DNA from: Theobroma cacao
Taxonomy: Eukaryota; Streptophyta; Magnoliopsida; Malvales; Malvaceae
Assembly: GCF_000208745.1 (NCBI RefSeq)
Contig: NC_030851.1
Coordinates: 19,583,685-19,647,684, forward strand
Direction: 5' to 3'
Length of the DNA stretch: 64,000 nucleotides
This document shows, piece after piece, positions 43,701-55,808 of this stretch. Made by a program: the position numbers and the translations under genes. Position 1 is the first letter of the stretch. Each line of letters begins with the position of its first letter. A model generated the notes under the pieces. That model had not been told where the DNA came from. It did no database searches and saw only the letters and a list, made by a program, of their open reading frames with translations.

Positions 43701-45328
43701 AAATAAAATTTCGGTTTTTCTTTATAGGTACCCATACTTTGATGGGTCCTTCAGTGTTAGTTGCAATATAGGATCCTTTTGGAACCTAAATTTTTTTAAC
43801 TCTCTGCATGTTACTTTTTTGAAAACAATCATATGATAAATGTCCATGATTTCCACAACTATAACATTTAGGTGATGCACAAGCAGAATTCTTCTTATGG
43901 TAGGCATTTCTTTTTAAACATTTGAGAGTTGTGTTTACATCAAGTGTTTTTCGTAAAGCTTCTGATTTATTTTCCAACTCTAACTTTAAAACTTCAAAAT
44001 TTGTTTTCGAGTGTTCTAATTCAATTTGCAGGAAATTTCTTTGCTCAAAAACAAAATTGAACTCATATCACCTTTTCCAAATCATTTTCAAGAGATGTAG
44101 CCTTTTTCTTTTGATTCTTATATTTTGAATTTTTTTTTTCAAATTCATCATAAAGGCTGTCATACTCATCTTGTAAATCATCAATGGAAATATAACAAGG
44201 GAATGAGGATACCTCAGTTTCATCATCTTGTGCCATCAGACAAAGGTTTACTCTTTCCTCAGATTTTTCATCTTCAGCTTCAGAGCTTGATGTCTCACTG
44301 TTCAACCATGCAGTTGCCCCCATTGCTTTCTTGGATTTCTTATTTTTCTTTGGAGCTTCATCTTTCAGCAATGGACACTCGGACTTAAAGTGGCCAAGTT
44401 TGTTGCACTCGTAGCAAATCAGCTCCTCCTTTTTGTTGGAGTCACTATTGTTTCTGATTTTCCATGAAGCACCTTAATCTTTTCTAAACCCTCTTCTAGC
44501 TAGTCTCTAGTTTCTTCTGCCCATAAGCTATTTGAATTTTCTAATAACCAGAGCTAACTTTTCATCATCATCACATGACAACTCTTCTAGCTCCTCTTCA
44601 AGGATGTTGGCTTTAAGTGCAATGTTCTTTTTCTTTTCCTTTGCTTCCCTTCTATCTTCTTCTTTTTGCACTTTAAGCTCCAGCTCATGAGTAAGGAGAG
44701 AACCACAAATCTCATATAAGGTAATGACATTTAGATCCTTAGCCTCTCGGATTGCAGTCACTTTAGGCTTCCAATTTTTTTGTAGGCTTCTAAGAAGTCT
44801 TTTAACTATTTCATGCTCGGGTATTGGTTTGCCTAGCTAACTTAATTTATTTGTAATATTTGTGAATCTAACTAGCATGTTGGTGATGTCTTCACCAGGC
44901 TCCATTTTGAACATTTCATAGTTATGTGTCAAGAGGACTACTTTGGACTCCTTGACTTGAGATGTCCATTCATGGATTATTCTAAGTTTATCCCACACTT
45001 GTTTAGCTATTGTACAGGTTGAGACTTTATTGAATTCAGTGGGGGTCAAGAAACAATGCAATGTATTGATAGCCTTAAAATTTGTTTGGAGTTTCTTAGT
45101 TTCAGCCTTGGTCCATTCAGACCTTGGCTTAGGCATCAATTCATTGGTTACAACATTCAAAGTTAAGGGAATTAAGAGTCCATCAGTTATGATGTCCCAC
45201 ATTTCATAATCTATAGCTCTAATGTAAATTGACATCCTAGTACTCCAATAAAGATAGTTAGAGCCATCAAACAGAGGTCGTCTGTTTGTTGATTGTCCCT
45301 CAGCAACTATGGATTTTTTGAAAGCCAT
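43701..45328 (-). pseudogene. Copia gag of C2
   Basis: The start codon at 45328 gives MAFKKSIVAEGQSTNRRPLF, DGSNYLYWSTRMSIYIRAID, then the UBN2-type gag domain (FKAINTLHCFLTPTEFNKVS, AKQVWDKLRIIHEWT, MLVRFTNITNKL). A stop or frame break follows at 44836. The next parts are a charged segment (EEELEELSCDDDEKLALV), a zinc knuckle CYECNKLGHFKSEC (about 44390) and a second one CYSCGNHGHLSYDC (about 43850). It would form the particle shell and bind element RNA. Several frameshifts are present. Confidence 0.92.
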
Positions 45329-45372
45329 TTGAATCCTCCCAAAGGGTGTTAGACCTTAAGAATAGGGAACTA

Positions 45373-45384
45373 GCTTTGATACAA
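45373..45384 (-). promoter_or_regulatory. Primer binding site of C2
   Basis: On the minus strand TTGTATCAAAGC lies 2 bp from the 5' LTR. The usual site complementary to initiator tRNA-Met is TGGTATCAGAGC, so two positions differ. It fits the expected spacing and orientation. Confidence 0.75.
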
Positions 45385-45386
45385 CT

Positions 45387-46568
45387 TTTTTGTCCCAATA
45401 ATATGTGCTAGAGGGGGGGTGAATAGCACAATTTGGCTCCTTCAAAAATTACCTTTAACTGTAAACAAATGTAAGATAAATGAAAGAAAGAAAATAAAAC
45501 CAAAACAGAGTAAATAGGATAGTAGAATTTAGAGTGGTTCGGTCCAAGACCTACATCCACTACCTTAATTATTGAACCAAAGATTTTTCCAACAAATCCA
45601 CTAAGAACTGGTGAAATTCACAAGCTTTCACCAAGCTTTACAATGGCTTTTATCAGGCTCAGTCAAAACCTTTTCCACTAGTTTTTCACGGCCTAAACTA
45701 AAACCCAACACCTAACTTTTCAAGGCTAAGTTAGAACCTTAACACATTCAAGCAATCCTAGCTTGAAACAACCACTTAGAGTGACTCCCTCACTCTAAGA
45801 ATACAAGAAGAGAAGTAGAAGAAAGTACCTATGATCACAAGTTGATCTAAATGCTACAAGGTTGAGTGCAGAATACAAATACAAAGGATGGGCATTTAGG
45901 TGCAGAGAAGATTTTTTGGTTTCTCGGCTCTTCATGACTCAAATCTCTTTAAAAACTTGAAAAAACTTTTTTCTAATTATTGGAAGACCCTTTTATACTT
46001 GGAGAAACATCTCTGATGGCAGTTTGATAGTTTTCTAGCCGTTGGAGACAGTTGGGAGTCGATTTTTAGCCGTTACTCTGTCTTTTAGTGCAAATTTCAA
46101 ACTTGCAGACAAAATGCTCTTAGTCGACTAATCGATATCTTAGTCAACTAAGTTGTCTCTGTTTTCTGCTCCCAGTATCTGGTAGTTCTGGTAATGTGCA
46201 CTTAGTCGACTAACCCATTTCTTGGTCGACTAAGTTGGTTCTATCTTGAAGTCCAGATTTTGGCAGTAGCTTCTTAGTCGACTAACCCTTATCTTGGTTG
46301 ACTAAGTTAGTTCTGTTTCTCAAAATTCTTCAGCCCGCCATTTCTCCAATTTAAATTTTAGTCAACCAACATTCTTCATTATTTAACCAATGACCTTTCT
46401 TTTTGTTGATCAATCGTTTTTCTTCATTTTCATGATTTTTTATATACGCATTTGAAAGGTTGATTTATTATTTCCATATGACTTTTTGTCCTGCACACTT
46501 AGATAGAGATGTTAGACACAAATGAAATGGGAATGTTTTATTATCATCAAAAACAAATGGAGCGAACA
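45387..46568 (-). mobile_element. 5' LTR of C2 (1182 bp)
   Basis: It ends GGAGCGAACA at 46568, before TACTA. Its left edge has lost the TGTTGG (reads TTTTTG before TCCCAATA). It has the reversed TATA box at 45991-45997 and palindrome pairs from 46120 to 46305. About 39 bp near 45825-45863 are absent in the 3' LTR, and there are scattered point differences, so the insertion is not recent. Confidence 0.93.
46120..46305 (-). repeat. Palindrome pairs in the C2 5' LTR
   Basis: Copies of TTAGTCGACTAA or one-base variants start at 46120 and 46140, and at 46274 and 46294, with another pair near 46200-46231. Spacing within pairs is 20 bp, as in the 3' LTR. Confidence 0.88.
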
Positions 46569-46573
46569 TACTA

Positions 46574-48865
46574 TTTTGCATTGCATAGCATTTATTAAAT
46601 TGCATAAAACAAATCTATCACATGCAAACTACTTTGGATGATTATGGACTTTAACTATACTAATTTCCTTGAGTCATCAAAGGAAACTAGCTTGGTCAAA
46701 CCTAAGGGATTACGTATAAAAATCTTCAAAAGTTGCTTGCAATCTCCTTGTCCTTCTTGGCGCCTTGGATCTCCATCATCAATTTTTCTAAAATTCAATC
46801 CGTAATCAATCCTAATTCTAATTACATTTGAATGTAGAAACCTCGAGTTACATTCAAGGGGAGTAAGATAAGGAAATAATTTTACAAACAAAGATAAAGA
46901 GATAAGGTAGGACACGCAAACCCTATTTCAAAAATACCAAGAATATACATTCAACCATAGCATAATCATATTGAGCCTAAGTCCACAATCATCCACATAT
47001 ATTCATCAATATGAATAAAATTTAAAGACATGTCTCATTCAAATTGTTAATCATATGAGGTATTTGAGATTAGCAATTTTCAACATTTGAATTTTGCCAA
47101 TTTTAAATTTTCGGGTAACCATTTAATTCTATATATATGGAAACTTCTTTCATATATAGTAAGTATTACTAATTAAAATTAGTAATATATCCATTCCTAA
47201 TCTTCTTAGGATTAGAATTAAATTTTGATTACAAATTACAAATTAAAACATTTTTAATTTGTGCTTCTAAACATTTTACACAACCTATTATTAATCTCAT
47301 TTAATTAAAGATTGAATGTCTATTACCTAATCTTATTAGGAAATAACTTAGACAATTTAATCTTTAAATTTAATGTCAAATTAGAATTATCTTCTTGTAA
47401 GAAGTCAATTCAAAACAAAAGTTGTTTATAAATATTTAGACTCTCATTACTCCTAGGAATCTAATTCCTAAATTAATGTAGTCTTAAATTATTTAAATTT
47501 TGACACCCTTAAATTAAGGAATCACATTCCATAATTTATGAAATAAATTATCAATCTTTACGGAACATATTCCATAAATATTTAATTGGCTAATGAAGAT
47601 ATTTTAACTTCCATAATTTTAGAAATCACATTTCTTTATTTGTGGATGTTAATGCGTCATCTTTGACATCCTTAATTTTAGGAATCATATTCCTTAAATT
47701 AAATGTTTCAAAAAATCAGCATAATTATGAAGCCAATTTCATAACTTATCCTCAACCAATTAACTAATTTAATTGATCATTTATTGGTGTAAAATTTGGA
47801 CAAATTCTATGTCTTAACCAAGCTAGTGTTCTGTTGCAGACAGCAGCAGACATGTCCTAAATATGTGGCATCATCGTAGTGTATCTTTAAAAATTTAATT
47901 CAAGTAAAATTTATCCTGATAGATAACTCATGGAACTACTCCAGAATAAATTTTCAGGATTTTAGGAGGTGATTTGGCCATTCAAAATATTCAAAAACCA
48001 TGACCTTTATCTGCAGGAGGCATAATTGGTCTTTGTGACTAAAACTTAGGAATTTAATTCCTAATAAAATTTATCCTGATAGATAACTTATGGAACAATT
48101 TCGTAGTAATTTTCCATGATTTTAGGAAACGTTTTCGGCTGTCAAAAAAAATCAAAATCGTGGCTTGCTGCAGTAGAGGCAGCAACAGTTTAGACTCCAC
48201 CAACTCAGTTTTGTGAAGGCTTAATTCAAGGAATTTAAATCCTTAAAATTCTTGGCAACAATTTGGATAATTTATGGAACCTTTTCATAAAAAATGCTCA
48301 GCCAATTGGTGCAACTAATTGCACAAATTTATGCTTTTATTGCTTGCCAAGCCAAACAAAAACATGATTGTCACTATTGCAAATAGCAGCTGTTTTAGCC
48401 ACGTTTTGGTAACGTTACCTCCACCGTTAGCCACACATAATCACCCATCTTGGAACATTTCCAATGTGTATTGATCCCTTAATTTTTTTGCATTTTATGA
48501 AGCACTTAAGCCTCACTTTTATGGCTGAAAATGGACCAATACCATGGCTAGACAAAATCGAATTCTACCATTTAAATCACACCATAATGTCATGAGATCG
48601 AATCTTTATTTGCTAAATTAATTTGTGCATCTCATGCACATGTTAATCTGCCATATTTTGACATTAAAATGAGACTAATATTATGAAAAATAAATTTTAA
48701 AATTTACAATTAAAATCTATCTAGAAATCGAAATAACTAGAACAAATTGTAAAATTTTAAAACTTACTAATTTGTATAGAACAAAACCCGAACATCTCAT
48801 ATTCCTTTTCAACAAGGCATTAACAATAATAGACATTAAAATGTGTTAAAATCGAACCAAGGAAG
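46574..48865 (-). mobile_element. Internal region of LARD-like element, right part
   Basis: Strongly A/T-rich non-coding sequence with no long frame; 46655-46915 (86 codons, minus strand) shows nothing recognisable. The first 60 bases repeat those left of C2 (GCATAGCATTTATTAAATTG here, GCATAGCATTTGTTAAATCG at 15585), so C2 landed between two imperfect tandem copies of about 50-60 bp. It belongs with 13881-15633. Confidence 0.6.
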
Positions 48866-48877
48866 GCTTTGATACCA
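48866..48877 (-). promoter_or_regulatory. Primer binding site of the LARD-like element
   Basis: On the minus strand TGGTATCAAAGC is one base from the initiator tRNA-Met complement TGGTATCAGAGC and lies 1 bp from the LTR edge at 48879. It shows that 48879-50723 is the 5' LTR of a minus-strand element. Confidence 0.8.
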
Positions 48878-48878
48878 G

Positions 48879-50723
48879 TGATGGGTTTGGCTATGGATGG
48901 CATGCTCAAAATACGCAGTGAAAAGAAAATTAAAACTTTATAACTAAACAGCAAAAACATGCCTCCACCCATGGATCACCTTGGGGATATTTAACACATT
49001 AAAGCACAAAATAAATTATTGTTTAGAAAGTTACCTTGCCAAGTAATTTCGTAATCACAATGGCACTTTCCCAAGCAATCCCACGAACACCACAAGGAGC
49101 AAAAACCCTAGCCAATCAAGTGCTTGGCCTCTAATGGTAGTACACACGATTGCACCTGAACCTTCAACAAAAAAGGAAGTTTTTAACTATACTTTGTGCT
49201 AGCAAAGAGGACAACAATTGTCCTTTTCTTCTTTTTCATAATCTTAGTCGAACCTCTCTTGAAAATTGCTTATGAAGCAATTTTCTCTTTCACACAAAGG
49301 GAGTGGTGGCAATGAAAGAAAACGTTTTTCTTTTTCTGACAAAAACTACGTTTTCTTCAATTGTGAAAAACTCTCATATGAAAAATAGGTAAAAGGTGAC
49401 TTATATAGTTAGGTTAAAATAACTTCAATTTTACAATTAAGCCCTCAATATTATAACACATTATAATAGTGGGCCCATTACTTAATTAAGTCCTTGGAAA
49501 TTAAAATCAAAATTAATTTCCTTTATTTTTTGCGATCAAGGCCTTATAATTATAACTATTTATAATTATGCTAAAAACTTAATTAAACTTTTTTAATTAA
49601 GTTTATAGAAGTTAATTACCTAGCATGTGATTTAAGTCTAACTTAAATCGTCACTCTCTCAATCTAATTCAAATGCAATCATTGTGTGTGACCCATTAGG
49701 TTCCCAACATGTTGGCAATGGAATTGATTAATGACTTAATTGATTAATGCAAATTTCAATCAATTAATTTATAATCAATTCCATAGACCAAGATTGGCGT
49801 CTAACAATGCATTATGGTCACCCAATTGTTGGGAGAGTCAAAGGGATCTTTGACAACCTTTTAATGTACAGTCTATCAGTGCAATTCATTCCCTCATCAT
49901 ATATCCCGGAGATGATAAGAGCTTGGAACAGTGTCTACTCTTATTGACCTCCATATTTGTTCCTGCAATTATAACATTAGGTTTATAGAAAGTTATGAAA
50001 CCTTTTTCATAATCTCCATGTCGCCTTGGCCAAGGACTTCAATAAGCTAATGTTAACTAAGAACTGATAGAATATGTCCACTAAAACACTTGAGGTGATG
50101 ATTCCTATCTTGACCACTTATTTGCGTTCACATGTTTCATACTTCACCCAAAAGCATCCTGTTTTGGCATCCTTGGTTAGGCACCAGTAAGGATGAAATC
50201 AAAGTATAGCACTCCACACATAAGACAACTTGGTGTCTTAAGTCTAGGGAGTATTTACACAACTGACACATGAAAAGTGTTGCATAGACACTAGAGTGTA
50301 TTACCAATGCACTCCTCATGCCCGGTCATGTTCAATGAACTTGCTCTCCTAGGCAAGCACTTGTATTCTAGTTCCAAGTATCTCTATAGTTCAATCTATG
50401 AGATCAATTACTTACTTCCAAAGTAAGGAACATAGAATATACAGTCTCTAAGCATCATTGATGTCCGGTCTCAATGATACATTGACCAGGAACATTTTGA
50501 GATTATGCTTTGATGCATAGGAATCTCATAACTGTAACCCATTACAGTTTCCTTGGAAGGCATATTAATCTCATGGACTTCATCCAATTAGACTTATAAC
50601 TCATTATAATTAATGTCTTATTGATGAAGGAAAACCTCTATTCATTCAACATGAATGATATTGTTGCATGATTGGAATCAAGACCTCAACCAATCTCAAT
50701 TGGCTGCAAGGCTCATCCTAACA
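48879..50723 (-). mobile_element. 5' LTR of the LARD-like element (1845 bp)
   Basis: On the forward strand it starts TGATGGGTTTGGC and ends CATCCTAACA (minus strand TGTTAGGATG ... CCCATCA). It directly abuts C1 sequence (TGCAGCTCCACAAGCC) at 50724. No second LTR copy is found on the left, where a truncated A-type LTR meets its internal region at 13880. No coding sequence is seen. The element seems to be a large non-autonomous retrotransposon; the family name is not known to me. Confidence 0.8.
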
Positions 50724-50985
50724 TGCAGCTCCACAAGCCAAGCCCAAACCATCTGGTAAAGGCAAGAAGACAATGGCAACCAAGACCAAATTCTTCAAGA
50801 GAAGGAAATCCTCCAAAATAGCTGAAAAAGCTAGACCATCAGCCACCTCTTCTCCTCGAGACCCCTTTAAAATTTTTTATAAATCATCTTCTAAACCCTC
50901 ACCACAGAAATCATTGCCAGAACTATCTCTTAAACCCCTTCAACTTGATGAATCTACCCCTTCAACCTCTTTAGAAACTAATTGA
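50724..50985 (+). pseudogene. Extra ORF of C1, C-terminal end
   Basis: The frame from 50773 reads MATKTKFFKRRKSSKIAEKA and continues to a Pro/Ser-rich end (SKPSPQKSLPELSLKPLQLD) with stop at 50983-50985. It matches the end of the C2 ORF (17703-17479). About 450 bp of the ORF seen in C2 (roughly 17750-18205) are missing between 12681 and 50724, so sequence was lost where the LARD-like element and truncated LTR meet C1. Confidence 0.7.
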
Positions 50986-51705
50986 GCACCCTTCAGTTTG
51001 ATAATGACAAAAAGAGGAAGAATTATAGAAAACTTAGGAGAGATAGAGGGTAGAAATGATCTAGGGGTAATTTAGGAACAAAACAATAACTATTATTTTT
51101 CGGATGGTTTTTGTTCTGTTGATAATTGAACATCTAAATTTAACTTTGTTTTTGATATTATTGTGTTGAAAATGGGATGTTATTAAGCTGCTTATATTAT
51201 TTTGTTGCTAATGGTTAAACATTTAAATCTGTTTTTGATGTTTAGGGTATTTTGACTATTGCTGTTTAAAGAATTGGTGCTGATATTGAGCTGTTATGCT
51301 AATAATTAATTTTTGTTAGGATATTGTGAGTGGAATTTAGTTGAAAATGTATATGGATGCTGATTATACGGTATCTATGGATGATCAATGGCATAAATAA
51401 AATTTGATAACAACAATATGCTGATGACAGATAGTTAGCTGAAATATTGATGATATTCTGTCAACTAGTCACCGATTGTTCATCATTCTATATGCTTGCA
51501 TAAATATATTCTAAATATATAATGTCATTATCTATATGACATAAATAAAAACTTGCTGAAATAAATAATAAAATATGCACACACTAAGGTGGAGCACACA
51601 CTTAGAGGGAGGAAAACCTCCATCTTTTTTAAAACCAAAAGGAACAAATGGGCACTAAGCTGTTAATCAAGGAATGTTTTATCATCACCAAAAAGGGGGG
51701 AAGAT
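50986..51705 (+). other. C1 3' non-coding region and polypurine tract
   Basis: A/T-rich, no ORF. It ends in AAAAAGGGGGGAAGAT at about 51690-51705, the plus-strand primer site, directly before the LTR start TGTTGG at 51706. Confidence 0.75.
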
Positions 51706-52019
51706 TGTTGGCTCCATTAGATTTTTATGATAATAAAACATTACCACTCATTTCTGTCTAGTATCTTTACTTGAGTGTGCAGGGCAATAATTGTATGCCA
51801 AAGAATAAATCAATCATTCAAAGGCACATATTAAAAATCGTATGAATAAAGAGCCACAATTGATCAACAAAACAAAAACCCCATACTTGGATAATGAAGG
51901 GTATTAGTCAGCTAAAATTCAAATTAGAAGTTGGCGATCTCAAGAGGGTTGAGAGACAAAGAAGACTTAGTAGACCAAGAGCCTACTACTAGAAATCTGG
52001 ACTTCAAGATAGAAACAAC

Positions 52020-52124
52020 TTAATTGACTAAGAAGGAAGTTAGTCGACTAAGAGCTCACTGCCAAAAATTAGCATCAAAAGACAAAGACAACTTAGTCGA
52101 CTAAGAGCGCAGTTAGTCGACTAA
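52020..52124 (+). repeat. Palindrome pairs in the C1 3' LTR
   Basis: TTAATTGACTAA (52020), TTAGTCGACTAA (52040), TTAGTCGACTAA (52093) and TTAGTCGACTAA (52113). Within each pair the starts are exactly 20 bp apart, as in both LTRs of C2. Confidence 0.9.
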
Positions 52125-53436
52125 GATCATTTTGTCAGAAATTTTGAATTGAGCACTAGAAGATAGATTAACAGCCAGAACTACCACTAAACTATTTCGA
52201 ACAGTCAAAAACTAGCTAATAGCTATTAGAGTTGATTTCTCAAGTATTTAAGAGGTGCCTAACGGCTAGAAAAGGAATTAAGGCTTCCAAGTCCAAAAAG
52301 AGCTCAAAAATTATAAAAACCTTCAGCATACTTTCTGCACTTCACTCTTATCCATGTAAAAGATTTAAGCACATCACTTTGTACCACTTAGTAGAAGTCA
52401 GTGATCATAGGTACACATTTATTTCTCTTTTCCTTGTATGATTAGAGTGTGCGAGACACTCTAAGGGAATTTATTGAAGCTTGGATTGCTTGATTGAGTG
52501 TATAGGTTCTAACTTAGCCTAGAAAAGTTAGTTGTTGGGTTTTGGTTGATCTTGATAAAAACTATTATGAAAGGTTTTGGCTAAGCCTAGTAAAAGCCAT
52601 TGTAAAGCTTGGTGGAAGCTTGTGAATTTCACCTTTCATAGTGGATTCGTTTGGAAAATCCTTGGTTGACAATCAAGGTAGTGGATGTAGATCTTGTAGC
52701 GAACCATTAAAAATTCTGGTGTGATTGTCTGCTCTGTTTTTTGTTTTTCATTCATCTTTAAATCTTTCTTTTATCTTGCATTTGTCCCCAACTAGAAGTT
52801 AATTTTAGTAAAAGCCAAAAAGTGTTTTTCACCTGTAACACCCCGCACTTTGCTATGTTGACTAACAGAACTTATCGGATACTAATTGAGGTTAATTAGA
52901 GTGTTTAAGAGTGATGAAGGGTGGAGAGAATATTTTAGAGTAAAATATTCTGCACGCGAAGCAATAGTAATTAAATAATAATATTTTTATTGAGGATAAA
53001 AAGCTATTCGAAAGTGAATCGAGGCATAATAAGTTATTTAAATATTACGATGATACCACGTTGAAATATAAACTTGATATTTTATTGATATAAGTGTTAA
53101 GGAAGAAAAATAAGAAGAAATTAGAATTAAAAGATTGTGGGAGGACTTAATGAAAAAGGGTGAAAACCTTGAAGGGCAAAATGGTAATTTTACCATTAGT
53201 TTGGTCAAAGCTTCTTTTGGAAGCTTTGACCCTTTATCCTTATCCCATGGTTGGGCATCATGTTCAAGGCATTATCTTCCTTCTTCTTCTTCTCCCAACA
53301 CCATTTTCACCTACCCAATGCCATTTTCATGCTTTCAAGCCATTTTCACCTTGCCACCATGCATTTAAAAAAGAAAAATGGCTTTGTTTTGCAAGGAAAA
53401 CCGTACTCTTGGAAAGAAAAAAAAATGAGATCAATT

Positions 53437-53516
53437 GGAAGAAAGGAGAAAGGAAAGAAAGAAAGGAGAAAGGAAAGAAAGAAAGGAGAAAGAAAAAGAG
53501 AGAAAGGAAGAAAAAG
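53437..53516 (+). repeat. 80-bp homopurine tract with 20-bp tandem units
   Basis: Every base on this strand is A or G. GAAAGGAGAAAGGAAAGAAA occurs at 53441-53460 and 53461-53480 and with few changes at 53481-53500. Confidence 0.95.
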
Positions 53517-54552
53517 CTTGGTTTTGGTGATTCAAGCAAGGAAAGGTAAGGATTCTTATTTTTAGCTTGAGTAATCTTTGAAAATGAGTTAGTGAGTAAG
53601 AGAAATGTCTTGTGGTAGCAAAGATTGGCTTGATTGGAGAAAAATTGGTGACATACAAGCCAATAAACCCGGGTGAGGTAATGAGTGACTAGCAAGTAGA
53701 AATAACGAGAAACACACCTAAATCAATAGCGACGAAGCATTCCTCTATTGTAAGGTGAGTAGGGGGTGCCTATTTCAAAAATTTCCATAGCTATATAAGG
53801 TTATACGTTTTATAAATGTTGTCAAATTTCATTAAATGCAATTGTGGAAAGTATGAGTTGTTAGCCTCAATAGGCGATTTCCAAATGGATTTATAATGAT
53901 GTATACACTGTTATTGTGGAAAGCATGAGCTGGTAGAACTCATAGGAAATTGTGGATGCAAGTTGTTTTGAAAATTGTTTTGGATATATCTATAGATGAG
54001 CTATATACATAAAGTGTTTTATAAATCGGGAAACAAGCCTTTTACATTGTTTTGTATTCAAAATTCGTGCCTTGTATTTTTGTGTGATATGCGTAGTTTA
54101 AATGCAATTGTTAAATGATTTAAAATGCAAGTTTTGAGTACCGATTTTAGTCCGATCTTGGTATAGGAGAATACACATGCCTTTTTATGTGAAAAGTAAT
54201 TTGCAAGGTTATTGAACCTTGTTTTCAAATGGTTTTAAGCAAAAGACTTGGAAACCTTGATTTGATCTTTTGAAAATGGTTTTCAGAAACCAAGTGCGTC
54301 GAGAGTAGGCCAACTGTCACTTTGGTTAAGTGTGACCCTTGTGCACGAGTGAGCTCTAGCTACAGAACCTTTGGGTCACCGATAGGCAGTTAGGCGTGGC
54401 GGGGGCCACGACCTGTGATATGTATACGTGGCTAGGCCACAAGTGATCTGGTGGAGTGAAACTCCCGGATGTGCATGGTTACAACCACTTGATTCTCCGA
54501 TGTCTACCAACATCGTGAAGACTGCCATGGCTATGGGAATCCGGTGGAGTAA

Positions 54553-55776
54553 TGTCACGACCCAAATTCAGGGCCATGACAGGTGCAAGGGTCCAATGGA
54601 CATAATCCACTAAACCCAAGCAAGCCTATTATTTATCTTACTTATAATTCCATCTAATATCACTAAGTCATATTTCATAACTTTGAATCAAAATAGTGAG
54701 ATACATTGCCAACTCATACTGGCATTACTCCTTAAAAATTTACATACAATGTCTACAATATGTATTCTAATAATTTACATTAAGTTCGTCTATACAAAAC
54801 AAAATAACACTCGACTTCTAGCGGAGTGACTCGGATGAATATACAGCTATCGAATGCCGAAACACCTACTAAAAGATGGACACAAGTCTACAAGGACACC
54901 TCGTCCTAGTTACCGGCTGCCTCGTGATCTGAAAACATGAATTTGAAAATGGTGAGTATAAACCCAATGAGTGAACAAGGAAGGGAACAAGCAACAACAA
55001 CAAGGGAGAATTTAAAATCATGATGCACTTGTTTCAAAACAATGCAATTTAGTTCCATTCATCTCAAAAACCCCTCATTTTAAACTTAACTCATTTTGTC
55101 CTAAATGTTGGAAGTCCATACTCAGAGATGGTAGCAAAAAAGTGAAAAATAAGGCAGCAATTGGACTAGATATGAGACAAAACAGAAAGATTTTCGTTGC
55201 AGCGAGAATGAATTTCGCTGAAGCAAAATTGTTACCCAGAAACAGAAAGTTTTTCACTGTAGCGAGAACCAGTTCTAGTGAAAGGTTCTCAAACCTGAGA
55301 GTTTCTCGCCACAGCAAGCATAACTTTCGCTGCAGCAAAAATAGAGCAACAAGAGAAACATTTTCCCTCACTTAACAAAAAGCCATCTTGCTAAACTAAC
55401 AAAATCAACATAAAACTCATGAAAATTCTCAAGGTACAATGTGCCAAATTTCACATATATTTCAACCATATATCACATTCATGAGCTTTCATTTCATAAA
55501 TCTAGATATGCATAATTACATAGACAAACATCAATATCATCATAATCACTCCCGGCTCATGTCCATCCCCCCACATCGTGCACATAGCTGGCACCATCAT
55601 GTGCATCCCCCCACATCGTGCACAATCAGTGTTATCATGTACATTCCCCCACATCGTGCACACGGGCACTATCATCATCTATCTCTCACGCCGCCACCAC
55701 CACCAGCATGTGTATTCTCCACCTCGTGCACACACACGCTTACAGTCATTATATACAATATCATTCATTATGCACA

Positions 55777-55808
<32 letters not shown>

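Larger units (their letters stand above)
15634..46568 (-). mobile_element. Full-length SIRE-like Ty1/copia element C2 with nested insertions
   Basis: Two LTRs (15634-16775 and 45387-46568) flank an internal region read on the minus strand: primer binding site, gag, protease, integrase, RT, RNase H, extra ORF and polypurine tract. The 5-bp duplication TACTA is present at 15629-15633 and 46569-46573, which proves these are the two ends of one insertion. The span is 30.9 kb because it contains a nested LTR pair (36751-41969) and about 15.5 kb of mitochondrial DNA (19151-34690). Without these the element is about 10 kb, usual for SIRE-type copia elements. Frameshifts and stops make it inactive. 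Confidence 0.94.

Noticed and set aside
53160..53565. Lys-rich frames of about 100-129 codons
   Set aside because: They are translations of the homopurine repeat inside an LTR; overlapping frames on both strands look equally open.
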